Source: Streptosporangium sp040640155 (GTDB lineage: Bacteria > Actinomycetota > Actinomycetes > Streptosporangiales > Streptosporangiaceae). From it: 64,000 bases of DNA. Positions 47,846 through 57,170 of the stretch are shown here, in pieces. The first letter of the stretch is position 1. Every line of letters starts with the position of its first letter. The stretch spans positions 1 to 64,000 of the forward strand of contig NZ_JBFABE010000006.1 of assembly GCF_040640155.1 (NCBI RefSeq). The letters run 5' to 3'. The notes under the pieces were generated by a model. It made no database searches, was not told where the DNA came from, and was given only the letters and a program-made list of their open reading frames with translations. The translations under genes and the position numbers were made by a program.

Positions 47846-49424
47846 CCGGCTCCCCGCGGGGCGGGAGTCCTGGTGGCGTACCGCCGCCATCTACCAGGTC
47901 TACCTGCGCAGCTTCGCCGACGGCGACGGTGACGGCGTCGGGGACCTGGCGGGGCTGCGCGACCGTCTGCCCTACCTGGCGGAGCTTGGCGTGGACGCGG
48001 TGTGGATCACCCCGTGGTACCCGTCGCCGATGGTCGACGGCGGCTACGACGTGGCCGACCACCGCGACATCGACCCGCTCTTCGGCACGCTCGCCGACGC
48101 CGAGGCGCTGATCGAGGAGGCCCACGCGCTGGGCGTCAGGATCGTCATCGACATCGTGCCCAACCACTGCTCCGACCGGCACCCGTGGTTCCAGGAGGCG
48201 CTCGCGGCCGGGCCGGGGTCGCCCGCGCGCGAGCGGTTCTGGTTCCACGCCGGGGACGGGCCGCCGAACGACTGGCCCGCGGCCTTCGGCGGGCGCGCGT
48301 GGACCCGGGTGGCGGACGGCGAGTGGTACCTGCACCTGTACGCGCCCGAGCAGCCCGACCTCAACTGGAACCATCCCGACGTGCACGCGGACTTCGAGCG
48401 CACCCTGCGGTTCTGGTTCGACCGCGGGGTGGACGGCTTCCGGATCGACGTCGCCCCCGCCCTGGTGAAGGCCGAGGGGCTGCCCGACCTGGCCGGCTAC
48501 CGGGGGCATCTGCCCTGGAAGGACCAGGAGGCGGTGCACGGGATCTACCGCGCGTGGCGGGCGGTGGCCGACTCCTACCCGGGCGAGCGGATCTTCGTGG
48601 GCGAGATCTGGCTGCCCGACCAGGCGCGCATCGCGCGCTACCTGCGGCCGGACGAGCTGCACACGGCCTTCAACTTCGCCATGCTCACCTGCGCCTGGGA
48701 CGCGGGCGACCTGCGCGAGGTGATCGACACGACGCTGACCGAGCACGCGCGGGTGGGCGCCCCGCCGACCTGGGTGCTGTCCAACCACGACGTCCCCCGC
48801 CTCGTCACCCGCTACGGCCGGGCGGACACCACCTTCGGCCCCCGCTACTTCGCGGACGTGCACGGCACGCCCGCCGACCTCGAACTCGGCACCCGGCGCG
48901 CCAGGGCCGCCGCGCTGCTGAGCACCGCCCTGCCCGGCGGCGTGTACGTCTACCAGGGCGAGGAGCTCGGCCTGCCCGGCGTCGAGGACCTGCCGCCGGA
49001 GGTGCTGCGGGATCCGACGTGGACCCGCTCCGGCCACACGGTCAAGGGCCGCGACGGCTCCCGGGTTCCGCTGCCCTGGTCGGGTACGGAGCCGCCGTTC
49101 GGGTTCGGTACGGGCGAGCCCTGGCTGCCGCAACCCGCCGGATGGGCCGCGCGCACCGCCGAGGCGCAGGCCGCGGACCCGGACTCGACGCTCGCCCTCT
49201 ACCGCGCGGCCCTGCACGCCCGGCGCGGCGTCACCGGCGACGTGACCTGGATCGACGCCCCGCCGGACGTGCTGGCCTTCTCCAGGGACGCGGGCTTCAC
49301 CTGCGTGATCAACCTCTCCGGCGACGCGGTGGCGCTGCCGCCGTACGAGAGCGTCGTGCTGGCGAGCGGTCCGCTGGACGACGGGCGGCTGCCTCCCGAC
49401 ACCGGGGTGTGGCTCCTGCGCTGA
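47829..49424 (+). CDS. GH13 alpha-glucosidase
   Basis: A 531-residue GH13 enzyme of the oligo-1,6-glucosidase/alpha-glucosidase type. Conserved regions: DIVPNHCSDRHPWF, VDGFRIDVAPALVK (Asp nucleophile), IFVGEIWLPD (Glu acid/base) and LSNHDVPRL (third Asp). No signal peptide, so it acts inside the cell on short malto-oligosaccharides or trehalose-like sugars. The start is GTG 47829 or 47838; neither has a strong ribosome site, and translation is probably coupled to the preceding small gene. The LacI regulator gene converges on it. Confidence 0.88.
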   Translation: MSSVADRLPAGRESWWRTAAIYQVYLRSFADGDGDGVGDLAGLRDRLPYLAELGVDAVWITPWYPSPMVDGGYDVADHRDIDPLFGTLADAEALIEEAHALGVRIVIDIVPNHCSDRHPWFQEALAAGPGSPARERFWFHAGDGPPNDWPAAFGGRAWTRVADGEWYLHLYAPEQPDLNWNHPDVHADFERTLRFWFDRGVDGFRIDVAPALVKAEGLPDLAGYRGHLPWKDQEAVHGIYRAWRAVADSYPGERIFVGEIWLPDQARIARYLRPDELHTAFNFAMLTCAWDAGDLREVIDTTLTEHARVGAPPTWVLSNHDVPRLVTRYGRADTTFGPRYFADVHGTPADLELGTRRARAAALLSTALPGGVYVYQGEELGLPGVEDLPPEVLRDPTWTRSGHTVKGRDGSRVPLPWSGTEPPFGFGTGEPWLPQPAGWAARTAEAQAADPDSTLALYRAALHARRGVTGDVTWIDAPPDVLAFSRDAGFTCVINLSGDAVALPPYESVVLASGPLDDGRLPPDTGVWLLR

Positions 49425-49469
49425 GCGAGGCCGCGGGGTGCGGCTCCCGCGCAGGGCGGGGTCACCCGA

Positions 49470-49603
49470 GGAGGCGACGGTGTCCTGGTGATCACCGGCA
49501 CGGGGCCGGCGGAAGAGGCGGCGGCGTTCTCGTGATCACCGGTACGGGGTCACCGGGAACGGCCGGCGGTGCTCTCGCGGATCACCAGCCGGTGCGGGGT
49601 CAC
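49470..49603. repeat. decayed tandem copies of the lacI-type gene 3' end
   Basis: Three imperfect copies share GGCGGNGTTCTCGTGATCACC and GGTACGGGGTCAC-like segments. The rightmost copy (about 49561-49603) encodes the end of the LacI protein; the other two lie around and past its stop codon at 49550-49552. Confidence 0.65.
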
Positions 49604-50608
49604 GATCCTGCGCGCCGGAGGGAGGCCGGCCGGAGGAGCGGCCTCCGGGGCGGTCCGGGGAGCACCGGGGGCCGGGCGCCTGAGCCGGTCGGCCAGGCAG
49701 GAGACGGCCTGCCGGGCGATCTCCGCCTTGTCCGGGGCCACGGTGGTCAGCGAGGGGGTGGCGTACCGGCCGTCCTCGATGTCGTCGAACCCGCACACCG
49801 CGAGGTCCCCCGGCACGGTCAGGCCGCGTTCCAGTGCCACCCGCAGCGCGCCCAGGGCGAGCTGGTCGCTGAAGCAGACGACCGCGTCCGGGGCGTGCCC
49901 CTCGTCCAGCAGCCGCCCCATCGCCCGCGCCCCGTCGGCCCGGTGCAGGGCGTCCACCGGCACCTCGAGCGCGGGGTCGTGGGGGGCGCCGGCGTCGCGC
50001 AGCGCGCGCCGGTATCCCGCCACCCGCTGCCGGGCCGTGCCGTTGGCCAGGTGCGGCTGCACGCCGATCGCGGCGATCCGGCGCCGGCCCAGGCCGATCA
50101 GGTGCCCGGTGGCCTCGGCGGAGGCGGCCACCGAGTCCACGCTCACGTGGTCGATCAGCCCGGCGGCGTCCTGCTCGCCGAGCAGGACCATGGGCACGGC
50201 GTCGGCGCGCCGCCGCAGGTCGGCGGGGGACAGGCCCCAGGGGCTCATGATCAGTCCGTCGATCATCTGGCCGGGCATGCCCTCGAGCAGCCGGCGCTCG
50301 CGGTCGGGGTCGCCGTCGGTCTGGTCCACCAGCAACGTCCAGGAGTGTTCCTGCGCCTCCTGGACCAGCAGGGAGGCCAGCTCACCGAAGTACGGTGAGT
50401 CGATCTCCGGGATGACCAGCCCGACGAGCCCGGACCGGCCGCCGCGCAGCCGACGCGCCGCCGCGTTCGGGCGGTACTGCAGTTCCTCGAGGGCCTCCAG
50501 CACGCGCCGCCGGGTCTCCGGGGCGACGAGCGGGAAGTCGTTGACGACGTTCGACACCGTGCGCACCGAGACCCCGGCTCGTGCCGCCACCTCCTTCAGG
50601 CCGGCCAT
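49550..50608 (-). CDS. LacI-family transcriptional regulator
   Basis: A 352-residue LacI repressor. The DNA-binding start LKEVAARAGVSVRTVSNVVNDF and hinge RRLRGGRSGLVGLVIPEIDSPYF are typical, followed by a periplasmic-binding-type sugar domain (VCFSDQLALGALRVALERG, VCGFDDIEDGRYATPSLTTV). ATG with GGAGGGG upstream. It is divergent from the PhyH dioxygenase and 163 bases from a 28-bp perfect palindrome that is its probable operator. The inducer is likely a sugar, but the target is not a sugar enzyme, which is odd. Confidence 0.88.
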   Translation of the reverse strand: MAGLKEVAARAGVSVRTVSNVVNDFPLVAPETRRRVLEALEELQYRPNAAARRLRGGRSGLVGLVIPEIDSPYFGELASLLVQEAQEHSWTLLVDQTDGDPDRERRLLEGMPGQMIDGLIMSPWGLSPADLRRRADAVPMVLLGEQDAAGLIDHVSVDSVAASAEATGHLIGLGRRRIAAIGVQPHLANGTARQRVAGYRRALRDAGAPHDPALEVPVDALHRADGARAMGRLLDEGHAPDAVVCFSDQLALGALRVALERGLTVPGDLAVCGFDDIEDGRYATPSLTTVAPDKAEIARQAVSCLADRLRRPAPGAPRTAPEAAPPAGLPPARRIVTPHRLVIRESTAGRSR

Positions 50609-50770
50609 CGCCCCTCCTTCTTCGCGTCCGCCTCGTCCCCGGCCGTGATCGGCCTCGCCCGCGCGGACGGGCCGCGCGTGTCGCGACGTCCGGCACCCGG
50701 CGATCGCGACCGCTGTCCGCCACGGGACCCGGGGTCGTCACCGATCAACGATCCTATTCTGCCGGAAGCT

Positions 50771-50798
50771 GTTGCAGCGTTGCATGCAACGCTGCAAC
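50771..50798. promoter_or_regulatory. 28-bp perfect palindrome, LacI operator candidate
   Basis: Two 14-base arms, GTTGCAGCGTTGCA and its exact inverse complement, meet without a spacer. The inner GTTGCATGCAAC alone is a standard-size LacI site, and the outer TTGCAGC/GCTGCAA repeats its pattern. It lies 32 bases before the PhyH start codon. Confidence 0.75.
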
Positions 50799-50829
50799 AT
50801 AGAGGGAAACGGTAGAGGAGGAGAGTGCC

Positions 50830-51735
50830 ATGACCGACACGACGCATCAGGCGACGGCCCCGGCGACGACCGGCGAGGGGCTCGCGGGGCCCGTACGGCC
50901 GGGCTGGAAGAACGCGCACGTGGACGAGGCGGCCACGGCCGAGGCCGTGGCCGCCCTCTACGGTGACGGCATCACGGCCCGCAGGGGCGCCTTCGACGCG
51001 GCCTGGGTGGACCGGGTCGCCGAGGACATCGACGCCGCCTTCCACGAGGCGCGCGCCCGCGAGGGCGGCGCGGTGGGCCGCGGCCCGAACCGGTTCTACG
51101 TCGAGATCCACCCCGAGCAACTGCGCGGCTTCGTCGACCTGGTCACCCACCCGTGGGTGGTCGCGGTCTGCACGGCCGTGCTCGGCCCCCGGTACGAGAT
51201 CGTCGAGCTGGGCTTCGACGTGCCGTTCGCCGGGGCGGTCGACCAGCCGTGGCACCGCGACTTCCCGATGCCCGAGGAGACCCGGGCGCACCGCAGGCTC
51301 ACCTCCCTGGCGTTCAACCTCACCGCCGTGGACACCGAGCCCGACATGGGCCCCTTCGAGATCGCCCCGGGCACCCAGTGGGACGACGAGCCGTCGTTCG
51401 ACCACGGCATGTTCCCGCCCCGGGACACCTGGTCGCGGTACTTCGAGCGCGCGACCCGCAAGTACCCTCAGCGCGGCGACATCTCGGCCCGCTCGGCCCT
51501 GACGATCCACCGGGGCACGGTCAACCGCTCGGAGAAGGCCCGCCCCGTGCTCGTCCTGGGCGTCGACGCCCCCGGCGCGGGCAACGCCGCCCACCACGAC
51601 ATGGCGGTCACCCGCGGGTACCGGGAGAGCCTGCCGCAACTGGTGCGCGACCACCTGCCCTGCCCGGTGGTGGAGAAGCTGGTGCCGATCACGCAGAAGC
51701 ACACGATCGAGGGCCTGGTGATGGGGGAGGCGTGA
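50830..51735 (+). CDS. phytanoyl-CoA dioxygenase (PhyH) family protein
   Basis: A 301-residue Fe(II)/2-oxoglutarate oxygenase. The iron ligands are His and Asp in QPWHRDFPMP and the distal His in LTIHRGTVNRSEKARPV, whose Arg would hold 2-oxoglutarate. The substrate is unknown; PhyH-family proteins act on fatty acyl-CoA, ectoine and natural products. ATG after GGAGGAGAG. The perfect palindrome upstream and the divergent LacI gene imply repression released by a sugar-like ligand. Confidence 0.85.
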   Translation: MTDTTHQATAPATTGEGLAGPVRPGWKNAHVDEAATAEAVAALYGDGITARRGAFDAAWVDRVAEDIDAAFHEARAREGGAVGRGPNRFYVEIHPEQLRGFVDLVTHPWVVAVCTAVLGPRYEIVELGFDVPFAGAVDQPWHRDFPMPEETRAHRRLTSLAFNLTAVDTEPDMGPFEIAPGTQWDDEPSFDHGMFPPRDTWSRYFERATRKYPQRGDISARSALTIHRGTVNRSEKARPVLVLGVDAPGAGNAAHHDMAVTRGYRESLPQLVRDHLPCPVVEKLVPITQKHTIEGLVMGEA

Positions 51736-51777
51736 GCCCTCCGGCCGAGGGCCCTCCGGTCGAGGGCCCTCCGGACC
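51736..51777. repeat. 15-bp tandem repeat after the PhyH gene
   Basis: GCCCTCCGGCCGAGG, GCCCTCCGGTCGAGG and a partial third copy follow the stop codon directly. An 11-bp array based on CCGGTCGCGGG follows to about 51835. No gene is present. Confidence 0.75.
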
Positions 51778-51843
51778 ACACCGGTCGCGGGCCGGTCGCG
51801 GGCCGGTCGTGACCGCCCGGTCGCGGGCCGCGGCCCGCCGGCG

Positions 51844-53157
51844 TCAGCGGCCCATCTGGAAGGCCGACATCGGGATGTGCATCCAGGCCGGCCGGTTGCG
51901 GGCCTCGTAGAGGACCTCGTAGGCGGCCTTGTCCAGCTCCAGGGCGCGGAGCAGGACGGCGTCCTCGGCGCGCAGGTGGCCGCCCCCGGCGGAGTAGCCG
52001 GCCAGGAACGACGAGCGGTTCAGCTCGGCCCACTCCACCGCGCGGGGGCGCAGCTCGTCGGCGTTGGAGTGGTCGGCCAGCAGATGGCGGGCGGCGTAGT
52101 CGAAGGAGCGCAGCATGCCGGCCACGTCCCGCAGCGGGGAGGCCAGGGCCCGGCGCTCGGCCATGGGCTGCCCGGGCTCGCCCTCGAAGTCCAGGACGAT
52201 CCAGTCGGTGGTGGTGCGCATCACCTGGCCCAGGTGGTAGTCGCCGTGCACGCGCTGGACCCGCGTCTCGGAGGCCACGTCGGCGACGCGCTGGTAGGCC
52301 TCCTCGGCCACGTGGGCGTGCTCGCCCAGCTCGGGCACCTCCTGGACCGCGGCGGCCAGGCGGCGGCGGAACTCCTCGACCATCCGCTTGACCTCCTGCG
52401 GCTCGATCGTCTCCGTCGGGAAGGCGGTGGCGAGCTCGTGGTGGATCTGGGCGGTGGTGATCCCCAGGCGGTAGGCCTCGGAGCTGAAGTCGCCGCCCGC
52501 GTCGGAGGCCGACCCCTCCAGCGCCCCGTACAGGTCGCGGACGCTGGCCAGTGCCAGGGCCCAGCCGTCGTTGGCGTTCGGCAGGAACTCCTGCATCATC
52601 GCCAGCGTGGTGGGCTCGCCGTCGAGGTCGGCCTCGATCCAGCCGTACGGGCGGGCGATGTGCTCGCCGCCCCGGCGGGCCAGGGCGGTGACGATCTCCA
52701 GCTCGGGGTTGACCCCGGCGTTCAGGCGGCGGAAAAGCTTGCAGATGTAGGTCTCGCCGTAGACCAGCGAGGTGTTGGACTGCTCGGCGCCCAGCACCAG
52801 GCTCCGCAGGGAGGTGTCGATCTCCGCGCCCTCGACGTGGCGGAAGCGCAGCGGCCCCGAGTCGCGGCCCTCGGCCATGCCCTCCAGCAGGGTCACGGTG
52901 AGGTCGGCGTCGTAGGCGGCGTCGTAGTACCCCTCGCCGATGTGGGCGGCCTTGAAGTGGGCCCAGTCCGGTGCCTCGCTGCCCAGCAGGAGCTGGTAGC
53001 GGTCGCGGGCACCGGCCTGGTGGACCGAGATGATCAGGTGGCGCAGGCGGGGTGAGAGCTCGACGTCCGAGTCGACGACGAGATCGTCGATCGGGCGCCC
53101 CTTACCGGCGAACCATCGCTGGTGGGTGATCCAACCGGTAAGGAGCTCCGTCAACAC
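51844..53157 (-). CDS. mak: maltokinase
   Basis: A 437-residue maltokinase (Mak/Pep2) that uses ATP to phosphorylate maltose to maltose 1-phosphate, the substrate of GlgE. The kinase motifs are RVQRVHGDYHLGQVM and IVLDFEGEPGQPMAER, and the N-terminal cap (ITHQRWFAGKGRPI) is the usual lead sequence. GTG 53157 is preceded by AGGAGG nine bases upstream and lies four bases after the treS stop, so the pair is coupled. In some bacteria treS and mak are fused; here they are separate. Confidence 0.92.
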   Translation of the reverse strand: MLTELLTGWITHQRWFAGKGRPIDDLVVDSDVELSPRLRHLIISVHQAGARDRYQLLLGSEAPDWAHFKAAHIGEGYYDAAYDADLTVTLLEGMAEGRDSGPLRFRHVEGAEIDTSLRSLVLGAEQSNTSLVYGETYICKLFRRLNAGVNPELEIVTALARRGGEHIARPYGWIEADLDGEPTTLAMMQEFLPNANDGWALALASVRDLYGALEGSASDAGGDFSSEAYRLGITTAQIHHELATAFPTETIEPQEVKRMVEEFRRRLAAAVQEVPELGEHAHVAEEAYQRVADVASETRVQRVHGDYHLGQVMRTTTDWIVLDFEGEPGQPMAERRALASPLRDVAGMLRSFDYAARHLLADHSNADELRPRAVEWAELNRSSFLAGYSAGGGHLRAEDAVLLRALELDKAAYEVLYEARNRPAWMHIPMSAFQMGR

Positions 53158-53161
53158 GGCG

Positions 53162-54865
53162 TTACGCCTCCTGGGACGCGGGCGGCAAGGTGAACCAGTA
53201 GAACCCATGCCCAGGAAGCGTCAAAAGATACGGAAGTTCGCCGATTGAAGGGAAGGGGACGCCGCCCATCGTCTCCACCGGTACGGAACCCTCGAAACGG
53301 CGGAGGTCGAGCTCCACCGGCTGGGGGAACCGTGACAGGTTGTTGACGCAGAGCATACGGTCGTCGCCCAGCTCCCGGACGAACGCCAGGACGCTCGGGT
53401 TGGAGGAGTTCAGCTCGGTGAACTCGCCCAGGCCGAAGACCGGGTGACGCTTGCGGATGTCGATCATCCGCTTGGTCCAGTGCAGCAGCGAGCCCGCGCT
53501 GCGCTGCTGGGCCTCGACGTTGAGCGCCTGGAAACCGTAGATCGGGTCCATGATGACCGGCAGGTAGAGCCGGCCCGGGTCGCACTCGGAGAATCCCGCG
53601 TTGCGGTCCGGGCTCCACTGCATCGGGGTGCGGACGCCGTCGCGGTCGCCCAGCCAGATGTTGTCGCCCATCCCGATCTCGTCGCCGTAGTAGAGCACGG
53701 GAGATCCCGGCAGGGAGAGCAGCAGCGCCGTGAACAGCTCGATCTGGTTGCGGTCGTTCTCCAGCAGCGGGGCCAGCCGCCGCCGGATGCCGACGTTGGC
53801 CCGCATCCGCGGGTCCTTGGCGTACTCCGAGTACATGTAGTCGCGCTCGTCGTCGGTCACCATCTCGAGCGTGAGCTCGTCGTGGTTGCGCAGGAAGATG
53901 CCCCACTGGCAGTTCTCCGGGATCTTCGGCGTCTGGGCCATGATCTCGGAGATGGGGTAGCGCGACTCCCGCCTGACCGCCATGAAGATGCGCGGCATCA
54001 GCGGGAAGTGGAACGCCATGTGGCACTCGTCGCCCCCGGTTGCGGGGTCGCCGAAGTACTCCACCACGTCGGCGGGCCACTGGTTGGCCTCGGCCAGCAG
54101 CACCCGGTCGGGGTAGAGCCGGTCGACCTCGGCCCTGACCCGCTTGAGGTACTCGTGGGTGCGGGGCAGGTTCTCGCAGTTGGTGCCGTCGACCTCGAAC
54201 AGGTACGGGATGGCGTCCATCCGGAAGCCGTCGATGCCGAGGTCCAGCCAGAAGCGCAGGACCTCCAGCATCGCGTCCTGGACGTCGGGGTTCTCGTAGT
54301 TCAGGTCGGGCTGGTGGCTGAAGAAGCGGTGCCAGTAGTACTGCCCGCGCACCGGGTCGTGGGTCCAGTTCGACGTCTCGGTGTCGACGAAGATGATCCG
54401 GGCGTCCTTGTAGAGCTCGTCGTTGTCGTTCCAGACGTAGAAGTCGCCGAACGGCCCCTCGGGGTCGTGCCGGGAGGCCTGGAACCACGGGTGCTGGTCA
54501 CTGGTGTGGTTCATCACCAGGTCGGCGATGACCCGCATGCCGCGCTTGTGCGCCTCGTCGACCAGTTTCACGAAGTCCCCGAGGTCGCCGAAGTCCGGCA
54601 GGATCTTCATGAAGTCGGCGATGTCGTACCCGCCGTCACGCAACGGCGACTCGTACAACGGCAGCAGCCAGAGGCAGTCGACGCCCAGCCACTGGAGATA
54701 GTCCAGTTTCTGGATGAGACCGCGGATGTCTCCGGTGCCGTCGCCGTTGGAATCGGCGAAGCCCCGGATGAGAACCTCGTAGAAGACGGCACGCTTGAAC
54801 CAGTACGGATCGCGCGGCTTTTCCTCGTCGAAGGTGTTCGGGATGGGCTCGTGTAGCTGACTCAC
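53162..54865 (-). CDS. treS: trehalose synthase (maltose/trehalose isomerase)
   Basis: A 567-residue GH13 trehalose synthase that interconverts trehalose and maltose. Catalytic Asp is in DGFRMDAIPYLFEV, Glu in VLLAEANQWPADVV and Asp in FLRNHDELTLEMV. The lead-in DPYWFKRAVFYEVLIRGFADSNGDGTGDI is characteristic of TreS. GTG 54865 has GGGGAG upstream; an in-frame extension to 55096 overlaps glgE and is not coding. Second gene of the glgE-treS-mak operon. Confidence 0.94.
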   Translation of the reverse strand: MSQLHEPIPNTFDEEKPRDPYWFKRAVFYEVLIRGFADSNGDGTGDIRGLIQKLDYLQWLGVDCLWLLPLYESPLRDGGYDIADFMKILPDFGDLGDFVKLVDEAHKRGMRVIADLVMNHTSDQHPWFQASRHDPEGPFGDFYVWNDNDELYKDARIIFVDTETSNWTHDPVRGQYYWHRFFSHQPDLNYENPDVQDAMLEVLRFWLDLGIDGFRMDAIPYLFEVDGTNCENLPRTHEYLKRVRAEVDRLYPDRVLLAEANQWPADVVEYFGDPATGGDECHMAFHFPLMPRIFMAVRRESRYPISEIMAQTPKIPENCQWGIFLRNHDELTLEMVTDDERDYMYSEYAKDPRMRANVGIRRRLAPLLENDRNQIELFTALLLSLPGSPVLYYGDEIGMGDNIWLGDRDGVRTPMQWSPDRNAGFSECDPGRLYLPVIMDPIYGFQALNVEAQQRSAGSLLHWTKRMIDIRKRHPVFGLGEFTELNSSNPSVLAFVRELGDDRMLCVNNLSRFPQPVELDLRRFEGSVPVETMGGVPFPSIGELPYLLTLPGHGFYWFTLPPASQEA

Positions 54866-54911
54866 CAGTGGACTCCCCGCTGTTCTGCCGGTATACGCGT
54901 ACCCGGCCGGC

Positions 54912-57089
54912 TCACCGCTGGTTCGCCGCCGCGGCACGCAGAGTGAAGACGTGCGCTGGGTGGATGTGGGGATCGAGGCGCACGTAGTTGTCCTGCCGCC
55001 AGCGGTACGACTCGCCCGACAGTTCGTCGTCCACGACGAACTCGGCTTGCCAGTCGAGACCGAGGGCCGGCATGTCCAGCGACACCGTCGCCTCATGGGT
55101 GTGGTGCGGGTCCAGGTTCACGACAACGAGGACCACATCGCCCAGGCCGTGCCGTCGTGTGGCCGTGTCGTAGGCGCCGGGCAGCCGCTTGGAGAAGCAG
55201 ACCACGTCCGGATTGTTGACGCTGTGAAAACGTAGGTTACGCAGTTCCTGGAGCGCCGGGTGGGCTCTTCGGAACAAGTTGAGTTGCGTGATGAGCGGGG
55301 CCAGGCTATGGCCCTCTCGTTCGGCCGCTTCCCAATCTCGGGGTCTGTACTGGTATTTCTCACTATCCAGGTATTCTTCACTGCCTGGTCTTACCGGGAC
55401 ATTCTCCGCAAGTTCGTATCCGGCGTACACGCCCCAGGTCGGCATGGACGTGGCCGCGAGTATGGCTCTGATCCGAAATGCCGGGACTCCCCCGTGTTGC
55501 AGGTATTCGTGGAGAATATCAGGGGTGTTCACGAACACGTTCGGTCGCATGTAGTGCGACGTCTCATGGGAGAGCTCGCCCAGGTATTCTTCCACGTCCG
55601 CGCGGGAGTTCTTCCACGTGTAGTACGTGTACGACTGGTGGAAGCCGACCTTGGCCAGCATCCGCATCATCGCCGGCCGGGTGAACGCCTCGGCCAGGAA
55701 GAGCACGTCCGGGTCGGTGGTGTGGATGTCGGCCAGCAGCTTCTCCCAGAAGGAGACCGGCTTGGTGTGCGGGTTGTCCACCCGGAAGATCCGCACCCCG
55801 TGGTCCATCCAGAGCCGCACCACCCGCCTGATCTCCTCGTAGATCCCCTTGGGGTCCTTGTCGAAGTTCAGCGGGTAGATGTCCTGGTACTTCTTGGGCG
55901 GGTTCTCGGCGTAGGCGATCGAGCCGTCGGCGCGGATGTTGAACCACTCCGGGTGCTCCTTGACCCACGGGTGGTCGGGCGCGCACTGCAGGGCGAGGTC
56001 GATGGCGACCTCCATGCCCAGCTCGCGGGTCTTGGCCACGAAGGCGTCGAAGTCGTCGAACGTGCCCAGGTCCGGGTGGATGGCGTCGTGGCCGCCCTCG
56101 GCCGAGCCGATCGCCCAGGGCGAGCCCGGGTCGTACGGCTCAGGCGTCAGGGTGTTGTTGCGCCCCTTGCGGAAACTGTGCCCGATCGGGTGGATCGGCG
56201 GCAGGTAGACGACGTCGAAGCCCATCCTCGCCACGGCGGGCAGGCGTTCGGCCGCGGTGGCGAAGGTCCCGGACTTGGGGGCGACACCGTGTTCGACGAT
56301 CGCGCCCTCGGAGCGCGGGAAGAACTCGTACCACGACCCGAACAGCGCCCTGCGGCGGTGGACCAGGATCGTGCGCGGGGCCGAGCGCGTCACCAGGTCC
56401 CGCAGCGGGTGGGCGCGCAGCAGCGCCGCCGTCTCCGGGGCCTGCGCGACGCTGAACCGGGCGCGCGGGTCGATGCCGGTGTCGCGCAGCCGGGCGGCCA
56501 CCGCCTGGAGCGCGGCGCGGTGCCCGCAGACGTGCTGTTCCGGGGCGACCTCGGGCTTCTTGGCCCGCCCGCCCTTGCGGCCCGCCGCCGTGGCGGTCCC
56601 CCCGGCGGTCCCCCCGGCGGTCGCCACGGCGGCGGCCCCTCCGGCGGTCGCCACGGTGGCGGCCAGCGGAGCGGTCACCGGGCGGCAGTCGGCCGGGCGG
56701 ACGGCCTTGGCCGCGCGCTCGAAGAGACGGGCCCCCTCCTCGCACATCAGGTCGGCGTCCAGATCCCGAGGGATCTTGATGGCCGCGTCGTGCAGCCAGG
56801 TGGCCATGGGGTCGCCCCACGCCTCCACGCGGAAGCGCCACTCGCCCTCGGTGGGCAGCGTCACCTCCACGCCCCAGCGGTCGGTGCCGGGATTGAGCTC
56901 GGCCATGGGCAGCAACGGGCCGCGTACCTTGCCGGGGCCGGTCAGCACCACGCCCGCGGCGACCGCGTCGTGTCCCTCACGGAACACGGTCGCGGAGATC
57001 TCGAAGGTCTCACCCGCGGCGGCCTTCGCGGGGCGGCGCCCGCAATCGACCGTGGGGTGGATGTCCTGAATGGGAATTCGTCCGATCAT
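54912..57089 (-). CDS. glgE: alpha-1,4-glucan:maltose-1-phosphate maltosyltransferase
   Basis: A 725-residue GlgE that transfers maltosyl units from maltose 1-phosphate to alpha-glucan chains. Nucleophile Asp is in VRIFRVDNPHTKP and acid/base Glu in LFLAEAFTRPAMM; the N-terminal beta domain (RIPIQDIHPTVDCGRRPAKAAAGE) is normal. Two oddities: an Ala/Gly/Thr-rich insertion (about residues 145-185, repeated ATAGG) in the helical domain, and a stretch of the gene (about 55200-55620, residues about 490-630) with distinctly lower third-position GC than the rest although the protein stays well conserved. First gene of the glgE-treS-mak operon, divergent from glgP. Confidence 0.94.
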   Translation of the reverse strand: MIGRIPIQDIHPTVDCGRRPAKAAAGETFEISATVFREGHDAVAAGVVLTGPGKVRGPLLPMAELNPGTDRWGVEVTLPTEGEWRFRVEAWGDPMATWLHDAAIKIPRDLDADLMCEEGARLFERAAKAVRPADCRPVTAPLAATVATAGGAAAVATAGGTAGGTATAAGRKGGRAKKPEVAPEQHVCGHRAALQAVAARLRDTGIDPRARFSVAQAPETAALLRAHPLRDLVTRSAPRTILVHRRRALFGSWYEFFPRSEGAIVEHGVAPKSGTFATAAERLPAVARMGFDVVYLPPIHPIGHSFRKGRNNTLTPEPYDPGSPWAIGSAEGGHDAIHPDLGTFDDFDAFVAKTRELGMEVAIDLALQCAPDHPWVKEHPEWFNIRADGSIAYAENPPKKYQDIYPLNFDKDPKGIYEEIRRVVRLWMDHGVRIFRVDNPHTKPVSFWEKLLADIHTTDPDVLFLAEAFTRPAMMRMLAKVGFHQSYTYYTWKNSRADVEEYLGELSHETSHYMRPNVFVNTPDILHEYLQHGGVPAFRIRAILAATSMPTWGVYAGYELAENVPVRPGSEEYLDSEKYQYRPRDWEAAEREGHSLAPLITQLNLFRRAHPALQELRNLRFHSVNNPDVVCFSKRLPGAYDTATRRHGLGDVVLVVVNLDPHHTHEATVSLDMPALGLDWQAEFVVDDELSGESYRWRQDNYVRLDPHIHPAHVFTLRAAAANQR

Positions 57090-57170
57090 CGCGTCTCAAG
57101 GTAGCGGCGGCACGCCCGGTGCCGCCGGGGAAGTCAGCAAGGAAGATCTTCGTTTTTCAAGCGTTCCCGG

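Noticed and set aside
54866..55096. N-terminal extension of treS
   Set aside because: It overlaps the glgE coding end in another frame and has no TreS similarity. GTG 54865 with GGGGAG fits the family start.
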